NCBI GenBank assembly: GCA_023375785.1
Contig: SZWC01000548.1
Location: forward strand, 176,072 to 240,071
DNA length: 64,000 nucleotides
Direction: 5' to 3'
From: Penium margaritaceum
Taxonomy: Eukaryota; Streptophyta; Zygnematophyceae; Desmidiales; Peniaceae
A program made the position numbers and the translations under genes. The notes below the pieces were generated by a model. It did not search any database. It was not told the origin of the DNA and worked only from the letters and a program-made list of their open reading frames with translations. Below, piece by piece: positions 47,833 through 60,181 of the stretch; position 1 is the stretch's first letter; each line of letters begins with the position of its first letter.

Positions 47833-48410
47833 TCCATGCTTGAGATAGCCACGACTACTAGGCGCATGTAGTTTTAGTTGATGCATCTCCATGCATGAGA
47901 AATACATGTTAAAATCTAGATGTGTGATCCTGAAGATTTAGATCCAAGATCTGTGTCTATGAAGCCAATGATGTCGTTGTTGGTTCTTTTATATGTGATA
48001 CCAATGTCGATGCTTTGAGTGAGATAGTGGAGGATTTACTTTATTGCATTCTTGTGCTCAAGAGTTGTACTAGCCATATATTGACACACATTGCTCATAT
48101 TCTCTAGAAGACCTGACCACATTACCACCGTAACGTGCAAAAACCTACAGATAACAATCTCATGCTTTTATCACTAATCTTCATATATCTATCCACTAAA
48201 GTACACAGGATACAACTATGTCTCAAAGGCATGCCGATGGACTTTGCCTTTACCATTATCAAGTACTACAAGACTTTCTTGCAGGGTGTATAGCGACTTC
48301 TGTAGCTAGCAACCCAGGTACTCTTGCCCATCCCTGAGAAAATCCTCTAGTTACTCAATGAAGGTCTCCTTTTCCAAGTCATAATTCTGAAATATCATCT
48401 TGACATTCAT
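47833..48410 (-). mobile_element. Decayed family I-like RNase H to RT (minus strand)
   Basis: Paralogue of 27513-28115, with the same strand switch at its left end and the same RT landmarks (GCGACTTCTGTAGCTAGCAA near 48293). Confidence 0.65.
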
Positions 48411-50868
48411 GTGGGTGATCTTGATGTCGGTTCCTCCTTGTCCTCCGTGCTTGGGTCCATGCTCGAGCTCAGCTCATATGTCGTTGTCAAGATCACGCCA
48501 ATGGGGTTGCACTCCTCCATGTTGTAGTATGAACCATTTATTGCACATGTTTTCTTGACCCATGTCCAGTGTACGTACTTGACAATCCCTCTTAATGGCG
48601 ATGTCTAGGTAGTAGTCAAGCTCACCTATATCTGCTCTCTTGAAACGACCGCCAAGCTGGTTATTCAAGCATAGGAGCTCCCTTTTATTCGAAGATACAA
48701 GGATGAGATCATCTACATATTGGATGACAAATTGGCAGAGTTCTAGTTGCATACGCATACACATACTATGATATGTCTTGCAGCGCTTGAATCCAAGCTA
48801 ACCCATGAAACTATCCACCTTGAGATATCACATGAATAGAGCTTGCTCCATTCCATAGAGCACCTTACAAAGCCAGTACACCTCCCTTTATAGTGCATCC
48901 ACTCCCTTCGGCACATCCATGTAGACGTCCTTGTATAGGTAACTATAGGGGAATACAGTTTTGATATCCTTTTGGTGCATTTTGTAGTCGCATGCCGCTG
49001 CGACCGAGAGGATAGTACGGATGGAGGCAACTTGGCCACTAGTCAGAAGGTCATGTTGTAGTTCTTCTTTTTTCTCTGGGTATATCCCTTTATCACCAAT
49101 CGCGCATTGTATTACTCTACCTCCCCCTGTGTTCAGAGCTTCTTCCGGGACACCTACTTGGAATTGATGATTTTCTCGCACCCCGGCCGGTCAACCAGCT
49201 ACCAAGTACAATTCTCCTTGTGGGGGGGGAGCTGATACTTTTTTCTCCCTCCCTCTCAGTCCCATCCTTCTGTGCAGTGCCTCCTTTGCATTTTAAGGCT
49301 CCTTTTGCATACAAAAGGCATTTACAAACCTTGTCCAAGTGTCCTTCGCAGCATCGTACCACTTTATCCCTTGCATACGGCTGCTTCCTTGGGACGATTG
49401 AGGGTGGTTATTATTGTTCCTATCCCTTTTTGGCACCACCCTCTCCAAGAACCTACTCCTCCTTTGTTGGATACCTTGAAAACACAGGTCGACTCCCTGC
49501 TTATACGTCCAGTTCTGGTGTTTTGGCTCATCAAAATTTGGTCAAACAAAGTCTGCCGCATGCGTATCCCTTTGGTGATCCTCTGGTTGGTGCTACTCAG
49601 AGGACCTCACCTTTGTTTACATCCTCTGGTATCTAGTTTTCAAGGAATGGGATCCACCTCCTCTTGGATAGATATGCCTCCTCCTCCATTCATCGGCTTC
49701 TCTCGTCAAATTTGATATCACAATCCCACACAATCTGCTATTTCCTTCAATGAAACAACCATTATGCCTTGTTTCTACTCTCATATCCAAGGAAAGTATA
49801 CTGTCAGGTATGGAGGTCGAGCTTGATTTGCCCCTTACGTGTTTTCATCACCGGATGTACTGCACAACCAAATGTGCAGAGGTGATCAATCGCCGAGTTC
49901 CTCCCAGTCCACACCTCTTGTGGCGTCTTTGACACCTTCTCCTTGTACTTCAATGGCTTTTTCTACGTAAGATACATGATGTTCCTTCCTATCCTTGCCG
50001 CCTCTGCCCAATATTTGTGTACAAGGCCTGTGTCACTCAATATCAACCGTAGTATGTTAGGTATTGTACGGTTTACTCTCTCTATAATGCCATTGTGCTA
50101 CATAGAGTGTGGAGTTCTTTTTTGCCATTGACTCCCATTACTCTCCATCCACCCACAGCAGCCTACATAGTCACTAACATTATCATCCAAGAGCGCCTCC
50201 ATGTTCAACTCTGTTTGCAGCTCCACATGTACCATAAATTTCTACATGTACACAAGGACCGTATTTTTCCGCTTTATGGGATAGAGGTAGAGTTTGCTGC
50301 TATGGTTCTTGATGAAGCTGAGGAAGTAGCACGCTCTCCCAATGGAGCTCTCAAGTGGTCCACACACATTTGTTTGAATCACTGCCAACTTTGCTGATGC
50401 ATGCATCCCCTTGACCACAAACGACTCTCGTATTGATTTACCAAACTGTGTAGCTCACACAAGGTCTCTTTTGTTCTATCAAGGCCATTGATTTGGAGAC
50501 CATGTATTACCTCCTATTTGCCATCTCCTTCACTGTTGATGCATAAATGTGGTCAAGTTGGCGGTGCCATTTATCTTGGTATCCTTGATCATTTGTTGCA
50601 AGGTTGGAGGTATTGGACCCTGTTCGACTGCTAAGGATCTTGGCGAGTAACAGGTACAAGAATCCTCCCTCTTTGAGTGCGCAATCATCTCATCTTTACC
50701 CTCCTTTCCCATGACGGCCTAGTTCTTGAAGAGCACCTCAAGTCCATTCTCAATAAGGCGACTGACGGAGAGCAAGTTCATCCAAAAGTTGGAATTGTGG
50801 AGCACGTCATGGATTCTACTTGTAACATATTCGCCGTCCATAATTGGCTCCACATGTTAGCATTCTAA
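48411..50868 (-). mobile_element. Copia family III fragment: protease side to RT (minus strand)
   Basis: Contains RT with YVDDLILVSSN, DIGELDYYLDIAIKRD and EENMCNKWF-like motifs (about 48470-48760), RT N-terminal part (VASIRTILSVAAACDYKMHQKDIKT, about 48890-49060), integrase C-terminal part (about 49950-50150), GAG-pre-integrase (about 50400-50540) and the protease side (about 50710-50860). Uninterrupted here, unlike copy 1. Fossil with many breaks. Confidence 0.75.
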
Positions 50869-50950
50869 AATGAAATGGCAAGAGGTCCACGGTGTATAAG
50901 TGGAAAAACAAATGTACAAAAGGTCCTTGATCTTAAGAGTGCCTTGTAGA
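50869..50950 (+). repeat. Family I LTR fragment
   Basis: Paralogue of 37111-37200: GGCAAGAGGTCC, AAAAGGTCCTTGATCTTAAG. Confidence 0.75.
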
Positions 50951-51990
50951 ATTGGAAGAAACAGTGGAGGATTTACGTCATTGCGTTCTTATGCTCAAAA
51001 GTTGGAATCGTGGAGAAACTACCGTTAGTCTTCAGATATTTCAATCTGTTGGCATAATTGGAAGAAACACAGGATATAATGAGGATGGTCTAAGCTCGAG
51101 CAGGACTAGAAGGATACCTAGTTTTGAAAAGGGCACATCTTTCAAAATCATTGGATCACGACACGGTTTTATGGTTCTCTCTAAAAGGTTTGAAACTGAA
51201 ATTTTAAGTGTATGGAAGGTTTTCCAAATTCCCAATCTGGTGGCCTTTAATGTTTACCTTTTGTTAGACAAGTTTTGAGAAAATGCTTCAGCTAAAACAA
51301 TGGTAGCATTTACATTCAAAGATAGAGCTCAGAATGTCCCATGCTAAAAATGATAGTAGTGGACATCGTGAGAGTATCCTAAATCTTGGAGAGGGTTAAG
51401 GAACATAAATATCTTATATTTCAAGAGATTCATATCCATCTGATATTCAAGAAGAGTGGCTGGTAGAAGGTTGTGAGAAGTAAGAAGTAAACCCCATCTT
51501 TGAAGAGAAAATACATCATTGCAACAAAAATGGTTACGGGTAAGGGTCGACAAAAGGGTGCACCTCATGCAATAATGATGTATGAGGATACTAAGGAAAA
51601 CGACATGCATGCGCTTATCCTATTTCTCAATAATACCTCCAATCCATGTATTTAGTCTGATGGTTACTAAGCTACTTCAAAAGAGGGATCAGATGCGTGA
51701 AAGAATTATTTACATAAATAAGGATACTGCATTCCTCATGCTCTTCGATCAAAACATGATGCTATTGAAAATATAAGGTGGTGAAGGGGTAGATGCGTAC
51801 TAAGATCGGGACAAAGCAGCTTAACGTGGTAGTGATTTTTATGAAGAGATGTGATTCATCCTTTCCTTGTAAAGGCGATGTCCAACCGGCTATGATAGTG
51901 TGCAAAAGACACTAGGATGCAAGCCAATGTGGTCCACACTTCATGGACACATCTATTCTAGGTTTAATTTTATCGTATTATAGCAACGTA
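50951..51990 (+). mobile_element. Decayed family I-like leader and gag (plus strand)
   Basis: Paralogue of 37201-38184, ending at LTR G. The gag continues to the right of element G at 57748, so G is inserted in it. Confidence 0.7.
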
Positions 51991-52729
51991 TGTTGGATAT
52001 GGAAGAGAAAGGGAGCCTTGGAGCAGCGATCATGTGGGGCTGAAAGGGCATCAGTTGTGCTAAAGAATGGTTATTGAATCACTCAAAATGATGGAGTACA
52101 TATAGAGCTAGAACTTGGGCAAGTCAGCCCTCTCACAAGCCACACCACTTAGCCATGGAGGCTAAGGCTCACACACTAGAGTCCATAATCTCACACAAGA
52201 GAGGAAATCAGCCTAGTAATCAGGCTGACCACTCACACACGACCTAGAGAGCTAGAAAATACCCTCATGGTATACTCCTAGTGGTCACATAACCCACAAT
52301 TCTATGCAGAATCGCCACGTGTCCATGGCTATCAAACAAAGATCTCAACTCACCTAAAAAGAAAGGAGAGGTACCTTTTTCCTAGTCAGCACACTCTGAC
52401 AAGGCAATCCAAGAATCTAGGAACTTTTTGGATATTTCTCCCATCGGGTCTTGACCCTGGACCTCTTGCCCTTTTTCTTTTTTCAGGCTAAGGCATGGAG
52501 CCATCGCCCATGATCACCCAGACACCGGCGGTTCATGTCCCCGGAAACTTTGAAAATTCATGTCTCTCAATCCCACTGTTGGTTCGGCTTGAAATTTGGA
52601 TCGTAGACAATTTTCCACCTGATCTTTCTAATGGTGAAGTCGGATTGACGATCGGAGCAGAGATCTGATAGTTTTGAGGAACGTGCTCCTATGGACCTCA
52701 AAGTGAGCCGGATGGCTCTTTTTCCAACA
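51991..52729 (-). repeat. 3' LTR of element G
   Basis: 739 bp with family termini, followed by the complement of the purine tract. Shares AGAAAGGGAGCC and AAGAATCTAGGA with LTR D. Confidence 0.92.
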
Positions 52730-52744
52730 ATCTCCTACTTTGCC

Positions 52745-55420
52745 GCAGTAAGAGTAGGCTGAGTCCACATGCCTTCATGCAGAACTGCTACTTCTCACGG
52801 GTCACTGGCTTGGTACAGAAATTAGTGACCTGCTTGCTGGTTGGAGTAAACTCCAGCTTGATAGCACCCTCCTGCACCATGTGCCTGATGATGTGATATG
52901 CGATGTCAATGTGCTTGGTGCATGCATGGTGCTCATGATTCTTGGCAAGTGTGATACTGCTCTGGTTGTCAACACGCACAGGAACTAGAATTGCTACACT
53001 CCTACTCATCAACGCCTTGAGAAGCTGAAGCCAAACTGCTTCCATGGGTCCAAAGTTGAGAGAAACGTACTCAACTTCTGTGCTTGAAGTGGCCATAACC
53101 ACCGCTTTCTGAACAAACTGATGGCCCCACCATTCATAAGGAAAACATGTCCAGAAATGGACTTGCAGTCCTCAGAGTTTGAAGTCCAATCAGCGTTTAT
53201 ATAGCCAATGATGTTATTGTCATTGCCATTGTACGTGATGCCCATGTTGATGGTTCCAGCAAGGTAGCGGAATACCCGCTTCACTATCTTCTGGTGCTCA
53301 GGTTCGGGGTTTGCCATGTACTTGCTCACAGTGCTCACAGCTTGTGCGAGGTCTGGCCTGGTTGCCACCATTAGGTACATGAGACTGCCGATGGTGCTCT
53401 GGTACTTCTGCCGCTTAGTAGCATCTGCTTCTCTATGAAGCTCACGAGGTACTACCGCGTCTCAAGTGGAGTGCCGATGGCTTTTGCCTTTGCCATGCCG
53501 AACCGCTGCAAGACATCTTTGATATAGCGGCTCTACATCAGCGAGAGAGCGTGATTCACGGTCACGTGTGATCTGGTTACCAAGGAAGTATGACACCTCC
53601 CCAAGATCAGACATCTGGAAGCACTCCCACATGGCCTCCTTGAACTCCTATAGTGTAGACATGCTGTTGGAAAGGAGGAACTTGTCATCCACATAGACAA
53701 TGATGATGAGGATCTCGTGCTCATGCTGCCAGCGATACACGTTGTAGTCACACTCGCTACGCTCAAACCCCATGCACTGCAGCGCCGCATGCAACTTTTG
53801 GTTCCAAGCACGCGACACTTGCTTGAGGCCGTACAGCTATTTTACAGCTTGCAAACCAGGTGTTCCTGGCCATCCATGACGAACTCCTCCGGCTCCTCCA
53901 TGTAGATCTCCTCCTCCAAGTTACCATTCAAGAATGTCGTCTTGACATCCATGTGGTGAATCTCGAAGTCCTCTGCTGCTGCATAAGAAAGGAGCATATG
54001 CACAGCTGATCTTATCAGCTGCTGGTTCTGCTGCCTCTTTGCAGATGATGTTGGTGCTGATGACATTACTCTTGTTGAAGATGACATCCCTAGAGATGAT
54101 GACATGACCTGTATTCCTCTCGTAACAGTGAAAGGCTTTGCTTGCCACGTTATAGCCTATCATCAGCATCTGTGAACTCTTCGCATCCGACTTCTGCCGC
54201 TTTCCTTCGGCACGTACATGTGTGCTAAGCTGCAAAACGCACAAAGATGAGCCACGCTCGGTTTCTTGACGAACCATGCCTCGTACGGTGTCATCTCTTC
54301 CAGCGCCTTAGTTGGACTACGGTTTTTGATGTACACCGTAGTGCTTACTACTTCGGTCTTAAAGTCGTATGTGAGCCGAGACGCGTACAGCATGGAGCGC
54401 GCCGACTCAATGATGGTGCGGTTGGCGCATTCTGCTAAACCGTTGTTCTGCAGCGAGTATGGCGCGGTACGCTGTACCTTGATGCTAGCTGCTGTGAGGT
54501 AGTCTTGGAACTCCTTACTCAGGTACTCTCCACCGCGGTCGTTGAACAACGCCTTGATCTTCTTCCTAGTCTGGTTCTCTACCAGTGCCTTAAACTCCAT
54601 CAACCTGTCAAAGTAGTTATCCTTGGAGGAAAGGAAGTACACAACAATGTAACGGCTGAAATCATCAATGAAGGTGACAAAATACCTAGAGCCTCCAAGG
54701 CTCTCGGTCTGCATCGAACCACACAAGTCTGTGTGGACCAGCACCTCCTTTGTACGCTCCCTTGTTGCGGAGAACGCCTTGCGATACTGCTTCCCCTCCA
54801 AATAGCCGATGTACAACTGCTGCTCAAAGTTAGAGATGGTGGGCAAGTCACACACCATCTGCTTTGTTTGAAGTTGCTTCAAGGCGCGCATGCCGATGTG
54901 ACCGTAGCGCGCATGCCAGATTTCGCCATCTGTGGCCTGCACCAGTGCTGCAAAACTCTGCTCGCGCGGGACCTTGGTCGCCTCCAACAGGCGGTACATG
55001 TCGCCTTCCTTCACCAACTTGGCATATTCCTCTCTCGTTTCCTTGTTGACGATTTAGCCATAGTCGTCGTAAAAAACGACTCACAGTCATGTGTTGGTGA
55101 GAGAGGATACAGAAAAGGTTGAAGGCAACATCAGGTATATACAGTACGACATGGAACACTCCGACTTCAATGCCACGCAGGTGGTTGGAGATCCTGATCT
55201 CCAACCACATGTCCACAACCCCAATCCCTTCAGCATACACCACGCGATCCTCACCCAAAGCAATCAGACGGGAGGGAATAGAGAGCAGCTGCGTAAACCA
55301 CTCCTTGTGGTACGCCAGGCTTTTGGTACACCCTCAGTCCTTGTACCATGCGAGATCCTTCTCCTCCTGTGACATATCGGATTTTTCCATGAAGAGGCGG
55401 TCGAGTGCCTCCTTGGCCAC
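52745..55420 (-). pseudogene. pol: pol region of element G
   Basis: Minus strand: RNase H (about 52790-53210, HIDIAYHIIRHM), RT (about 53440-54000, MDVKTTFLNGNLEEE), part of the linker, integrase (about 54240-54740, TDLCGSMQ, FIDDFSRY, DRGGEYLS), GAG-pre-integrase (about 54760-54930, WHARYGHIGMRAL) and the protease region (about 54980-55360). Same family as A, older. Fossil with many breaks. Confidence 0.88.
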
Positions 55421-56382
55421 ATGTTGGCAACATGAACGTGGGTTCATGTTGCCAAAATGGCGCACGCCTATCTGGTTCTGCTGCTGCAGACGCTGCTGTG
55501 ACTACTGCTGTTGCTGCTGTGGAGATTGCAGCTTTTGCTACTGCTGCTGCTCCTTCTGGTCCCTCTTGAACTTGAAGCACTTTTTCTTGTAATGGCACCT
55601 CTTCTTGGCAATAATGGCACTTGCCTTTTTTTGCCACTCTCCTGTCCAAACTACTGTTGCTACTGGTTACGTGAGCTTGTTGCCACAACTGCTACTTCAC
55701 TGCTGTCGCTGCCATTGCACTTTGCTGCACTACGACGCAGTTCTACGTGCACCAGGTGCAGATGAAGTCTAGGTCGAGAGTTGGTTGGCACTCCAACGTC
55801 TCTCGCAGCGTCGTAGCTCACTGGGAGTCCCCTCAGCAAGAGGAGGATGAAGCGCATCTCTTCCACAGGGTTGCCGGTCGCTTTTAGCTGCTTTGCCAGC
55901 TCATTTGCCCTGTCCAAGTACGCCTCCATCCCTTCGCCACCCTGCATTTTTCATGCCATCATCTTCTCCTCCAAACGCATGAGAAAAACAGGATCCTTGC
56001 TCTCATACTTGTTGCACAACGTGTCCCACCCCTCTTTTGCAGTAGCCTTATCACTCACGTATTATAGATGCAAGTTGGAGATGGTATTAACAAGCAGCCT
56101 GTAGGCCTGCCTGTCCTTCTTCCACTCCTCATATGCCGCTGATGCAGTTGTAAATGAACTTGCATCTGTTGCACCTTTCTGCAGTGTCTCCCCTGCCACC
56201 ACCTGCACTGCGGTGATGCCTTTTGCCTGTGGAGGCGGAGCGCTTTCGATGCCGGTCACGACTTCCCACAAGCCCCTCTCCTCCAAAAGGAGGCGGGTTC
56301 GGATCTTCCAAAATGTGAAGTTGGCACGTTGTTCCAGCCTGTGCAAGGGCTGGGCTGTTGTGACCATGCTTGATGCTTCCAT
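55421..56382 (-). pseudogene. gag: gag region of element G
   Basis: Minus-strand gag from the conserved ATG position (56382, MEASSMVTTAQPLHRLEQRA). Capsid-like part, zinc-knuckle region near 55578-55620 and a shorter Q/A-rich linker follow. Fossil. Confidence 0.85.
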
Positions 56383-57014
56383 TTTGAGCTTTGGTGATGC
56401 TCAATGCTGCCCTTGGGTGGCGGCGCTACCCTTGCTTTTGCTGCTGCTTCTGCCAGAAATCTGTCAGACACAAAATGGACTGTAGATGCCAGAAGACTGG
56501 AAATTTGGAAAAACAGAGCCCACCAATGGAAAATTCAGCTCAAAAACGTTCAGATCAATCCATAAAATAGGGTCATCAACGTGGGATTTTGAACGATATG
56601 CCCTCTTGAAAACATGGTATGCTTCTGCTCCTATTCCAACTCAGACCAACCAGCTTGTAAATGGCGTTTTTTCCAAACGAATTGATGGTATGCAAATATT
56701 TTTGCACCAATGGAAAGCGTAGGATACATACTATAATTCGCATGTGCCACTTTTTAAAATTGACAAAGAAACGAGAGAGTTATGGTCGTCACAAGGGGAC
56801 AGTCTTACTCATAGAGAAGAGTGTAGCCCTGGCCGACCTCGTTTTGAGCATAATTCTCAATCCGACTATGAGATCTTCCCGATTTTGGGCTCATTGGAAA
56901 TCTTGTCTCGCGAACTTGAAGATCCAGTGGTGGATGGTCAAATTTAGTCACGGTTTGACCCTAACCCGTCACTTTCAAAGTGACAGCCTGTGCTGGCTGA
57001 AACTGGTAGAGCTT

Positions 57015-57027
57015 GGCTCTGATACCA
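57015..57027 (-). other. Primer-binding site (element G)
   Basis: GGCTCTGATACCA on the plus strand, the complement of TGGTATCAGAGCC. Confidence 0.88.
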
Positions 57028-57029
57028 AA

Positions 57030-57747
57030 TGTTGGATCTGGAGGAGAGAGGGAGCCTTGGAGCAGCGAACATGTGGTACTGAAAGGGCATCCGTTGTGCT
57101 AAAAAATGGTTGTTGAATCACTCAGAATGATGGAGAACATATAGAGCTAGAGCTTGGGCAAGTCAGCCCTCTCACAAGCTACACCATTTAGCCAAGGAGG
57201 CTAAGGCTCACACAAGAGCGGAAATCAGCCTAGCAATCAGGCTGACCACTCACACACGACCTAGATAGCTATAAACGGCTCTCATGGCACACTCCTACTG
57301 GTCACATAACCCACAATCCCATGAAGAATGGCCATGTGTCCATGACTTGTACACAAGGATCTCACCTCACCTAAAAAAGTAAGAAGAGGTACCTTTTTCC
57401 TAGTCAGCATACTCTGACAAGGCAATCCAAGAATCTAGGACCTTTTTGAATATTTCTCCCATCAGGTTTTGACCCTATACCTTTTGCCCTTTTTCTTTTT
57501 TCAGGCTAAGGCATGGAGCCATCGCCCATGGTCACCCAGACACTGGCGGTCCATGACCTCGGAAACTTTGAAAATTTATATATCTCAATCCAACTGTTGG
57601 ATCGGCCTGAAACTTGGATCTTCTACTATTTGCCACCTGATCTTTCCAATGGTGAAGTTGGATTGACGATCGGAGCAGGCATCTGGTAGTTTCCTGGAAC
57701 TTTCTCCTGTGGACCTAAAACTGAGCCGGATGGCTCTTTTCCCAACA
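57030..57747 (-). repeat. 5' LTR of element G
   Basis: About 718 bp with family termini (TGTTGG at the inner end, CCCAACA at 57741-57747). Confidence 0.92.
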
Positions 57748-58330
57748 AAGTCTAATGGTGATCACAATAGCAAAGCAGCTTTTATGGCCATGTTTTTAAT
57801 TAACCAGCAAAAATAATAGAAGTCTGGATAGGAGAAATAGCATTTGGTTTTTTTCCACGAGAAAAATGCAAATACTACTGTTGAAAGAAAGGAGACTCCA
57901 TAGAAGGGCTATTTGAGTTGAAGAGGGACCAAATGGAGGAATAGTTATTGTAGTAGCAATAATCATCTCCATAGCAACAACAAAGGTAGCAAACTCTATT
58001 GTCATAGCAAGAGCTATCATATGAGCATGTGTAGCAGCAATAAAACACTCTGGCTGGTATATTTCACTCTAGCAACATGATTGCGGACAAGGATGTATGA
58101 ACTTGTCCATTCATGGTAAAATCAGATGTGTCGTAAGTGGAGAAGGTACACTACTTGTAATATAAGGAATATGGGTGAATTAATAGCTTGACAAATCATA
58201 AGGAGTCATTCATGTGAGTGCTCTCTATCCCTCTTTGACCTTTAGCTCTAGGTGATGATCACCTAGAGCAGTGGTTGGAGATCCCACATGGTATTAAAGT
58301 GGGAGAGTTCCATGGCATGTAGTACATATC
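57748..58330 (+). mobile_element. Decayed family I-like gag to protease, continuing right of element G
   Basis: Continues the gag of 50951-51990: zinc-knuckle region near 57868-57940 and GGTTGGAGATCCCACATGG near 58275. Parallel to 26930-27512 and 47270-47832. Confidence 0.7.
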
Positions 58331-58710
58331 CATGCTTGAGATAGCCATAACCACCAGACATATGTAGTTTTTGTTGATGCACCTCCATGCATGAGAAACA
58401 TATTTCAAAAGATGGATTTGTGATTCTGAGAAATAAAAAACCAAAATTTGTACCTTTGTAGCCAGTGATTTTATTGTTGGTTCTGTCATAGGTGATACCA
58501 TTATCGATGCTTTGAGTAAGGTAGTGGAAGATTTACTTCATTGCATTCTTGTACTCAAGAGTTGGACTAGCCATGCATTGATACACATTACTCATAGTTT
58601 GTGGAAGGTCTAATTACATTACGACCGTAAGGTACAAAAGACTACCAACGATGTTCTCATACTTTGATGACTAAGCTACATCTTCTATCCAGTAAAGTCC
58701 ACAAAATATT
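58331..58710 (-). mobile_element. Decayed family I-like RNase H (minus strand)
   Basis: Same strand switch and landmarks as at 27513 and 47833. Interrupted at 58711 by unrelated sequence. Confidence 0.65.
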
Positions 58711-59161
58711 ACCATACTCATCTTGATATTCAATTGAATTCAATTTTTGGTCAATTTTTTTCCAACAAATTTGTTTTTCATCGAATTTCAAAAGTACACC
58801 CTAAACAAGTCTTCTGGCCATCTGGGTATAAAGATTTTATCAAATGAATAAAAATGAAAATAAAAACTTTCGAAGTGGTGTTTAGATCCGCGGATTTCAT
58901 TGTGACATGACGGAAAATTATGCGTCTGCGTCACCTTTTTTAGTCTAATGCGGTCTGCCTCGTCAAGCAAGCTATGTTAGACAGATGAAGCACGATACAC
59001 CCCTCGTCCAAGGTGTTCTAGACTGCTTGATGAATTTAAGGACCCGCAAGTTTCATTTTACGAATATCAAAGTATCACCTAAGTAACTCTTTTCTCAAAA
59101 TCCATACCCAGACGTAAAGATTCCATAAATTGAGGAGTTTAAAAAATAAAAAATTATGATC
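58711..59161. other. About 450-bp AT-rich insertion of unknown type
   Basis: Absent from the two parallel copies (near 27890 and 48210), where the flanking sequence is continuous. It contains two related stretches in the same orientation (TCAAAAGTACACCCTAA near 58788 and TCAAAGTATCACCTAAG near 59068, each followed by TAAAGATT). No clear terminal inverted repeat, coding frame or copia motif is seen. It could be a small non-autonomous element or captured genomic DNA. Confidence 0.55.
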
Positions 59162-59385
59162 AGTAGGGTATGTCGCAAAAGGCATGCTGATGTATTTTAC
59201 CGTTATCATTCTCAATTGCTACAAGATTGTCTTGCAAGGCATATCGCAACTTCTATAGCTAGGAACCTAGGTACTCTTGCCCATCCCAGAGAAAATCATG
59301 TAGCTGCTCAATCTAGATCTCCTTGTCCAAGTCACAATTCTGAAATACTATCTTGACATCCATGTTGTGGATCCTGAAGTCTTCT
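59162..59385 (-). mobile_element. Decayed family I-like RT (minus strand)
   Basis: Resumes the sequence parallel to 27900-28115: GGCATGCTGATG, then GCAACTTCTATAGCTAGGAA. Confidence 0.65.
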
Positions 59386-60181
59386 CCTCCTTGTCTTTGT
59401 GCTTAGGCCTATACTCAAGTTCAGCTCATATATCATTGTCATAAGCATACTGATGGGGTTGCACTCCTCCATATTGCAGTTATAAACCACCTCTTGCACA
59501 TATGTTTGTTGATCCACGTGCAGCATGCATGCTTTGCGATTCCTCTTAATGGCAATGCATAGGTAGTAGTCAAGCTTGTCCATGTTCGTTCTCTTGAAAC
59601 AGCCACCAAGGTGTTTCTTCAAGCTCTTGAGCTTCCTTTCATTTTAAGACACAAGGTTGAGATCATCTACATGAAGGACCACAATTTGGCAGAGCTCCGG
59701 GTGCATATACATGCACATGCTGTGCTCTTCTTGCAACGCTTAAATCCAAGCTCATCCATGAAACTATCCATCTTGAGGTACCACATAAATAGAGCTTGCT
59801 CGATCCCATAGAGCGTCTTGCAAAGCCAACATACCTCGTCCTATGGTATATCCACCCCCTCCGACCAGTCTCCTTGTACGAGGCGAGTTGAGATTTTTCT
59901 CTCCCTCCGACTCAGTCCCGTCCTTCTACTGTAGTGCCCGATCTATAGATTGAGGCTACTTTTGCATGCAGGAGGCATTTGTACACCCTTTCCAAGTGCC
60001 CATTGTTGGTATTGTACCTCCTTGTCCCTTGCATACGACTGCTCGCTCGAGGTGATTGAGGTGGTTGTTGTTGTTTCCATCTCCTTTTGGCGCCATCATC
60101 TGTGGGAGACCTTGGAGACATACGGTGACCCCCTGTTAACACGTCCAGCTTCACTGCTTCAAAATCCTCATCCAAATTACT
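59386..60181 (-). mobile_element. Copia family III fragment: RT (minus strand), right end of the array
   Basis: RT C-terminal part with LDYYLCIAIKRN and VDQQTYVQEVVY (about 59390-59600) and the more N-terminal RT region to the right, parallel to 28140-29210. The match stops at about 60181, where a microsatellite begins. Confidence 0.72.

Larger units (their letters stand above)
45777..51990. repeat. Composite block, copy 2 of a tandem segmental duplication
   Basis: Collinear with 25471-38184 less element C. The offset is about 20.3 kb before the C site and about 13.8 kb after it. It holds the uninterrupted target site of element C near 50700-50716 (CCTCCTTTCCCATGACGG) and ends at the same LTR junction. 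Confidence 0.85.
51991..57747 (-). mobile_element. Element G, Ty1/copia LTR retrotransposon (family I), inserted in decayed gag
   Basis: Minus-strand element with both LTRs, primer site, leader, gag, pol and purine tract. Flanks ACGTA (left) and AAGTC (right) fit a decayed 5-bp duplication; the left flank of its paralogue D is AAGTA. The LTR pair differs at about 8% over the first 290 bp by eye, making it the oldest two-LTR element here. The internal part is shorter than in A. Fossil with many breaks. Confidence 0.93.
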
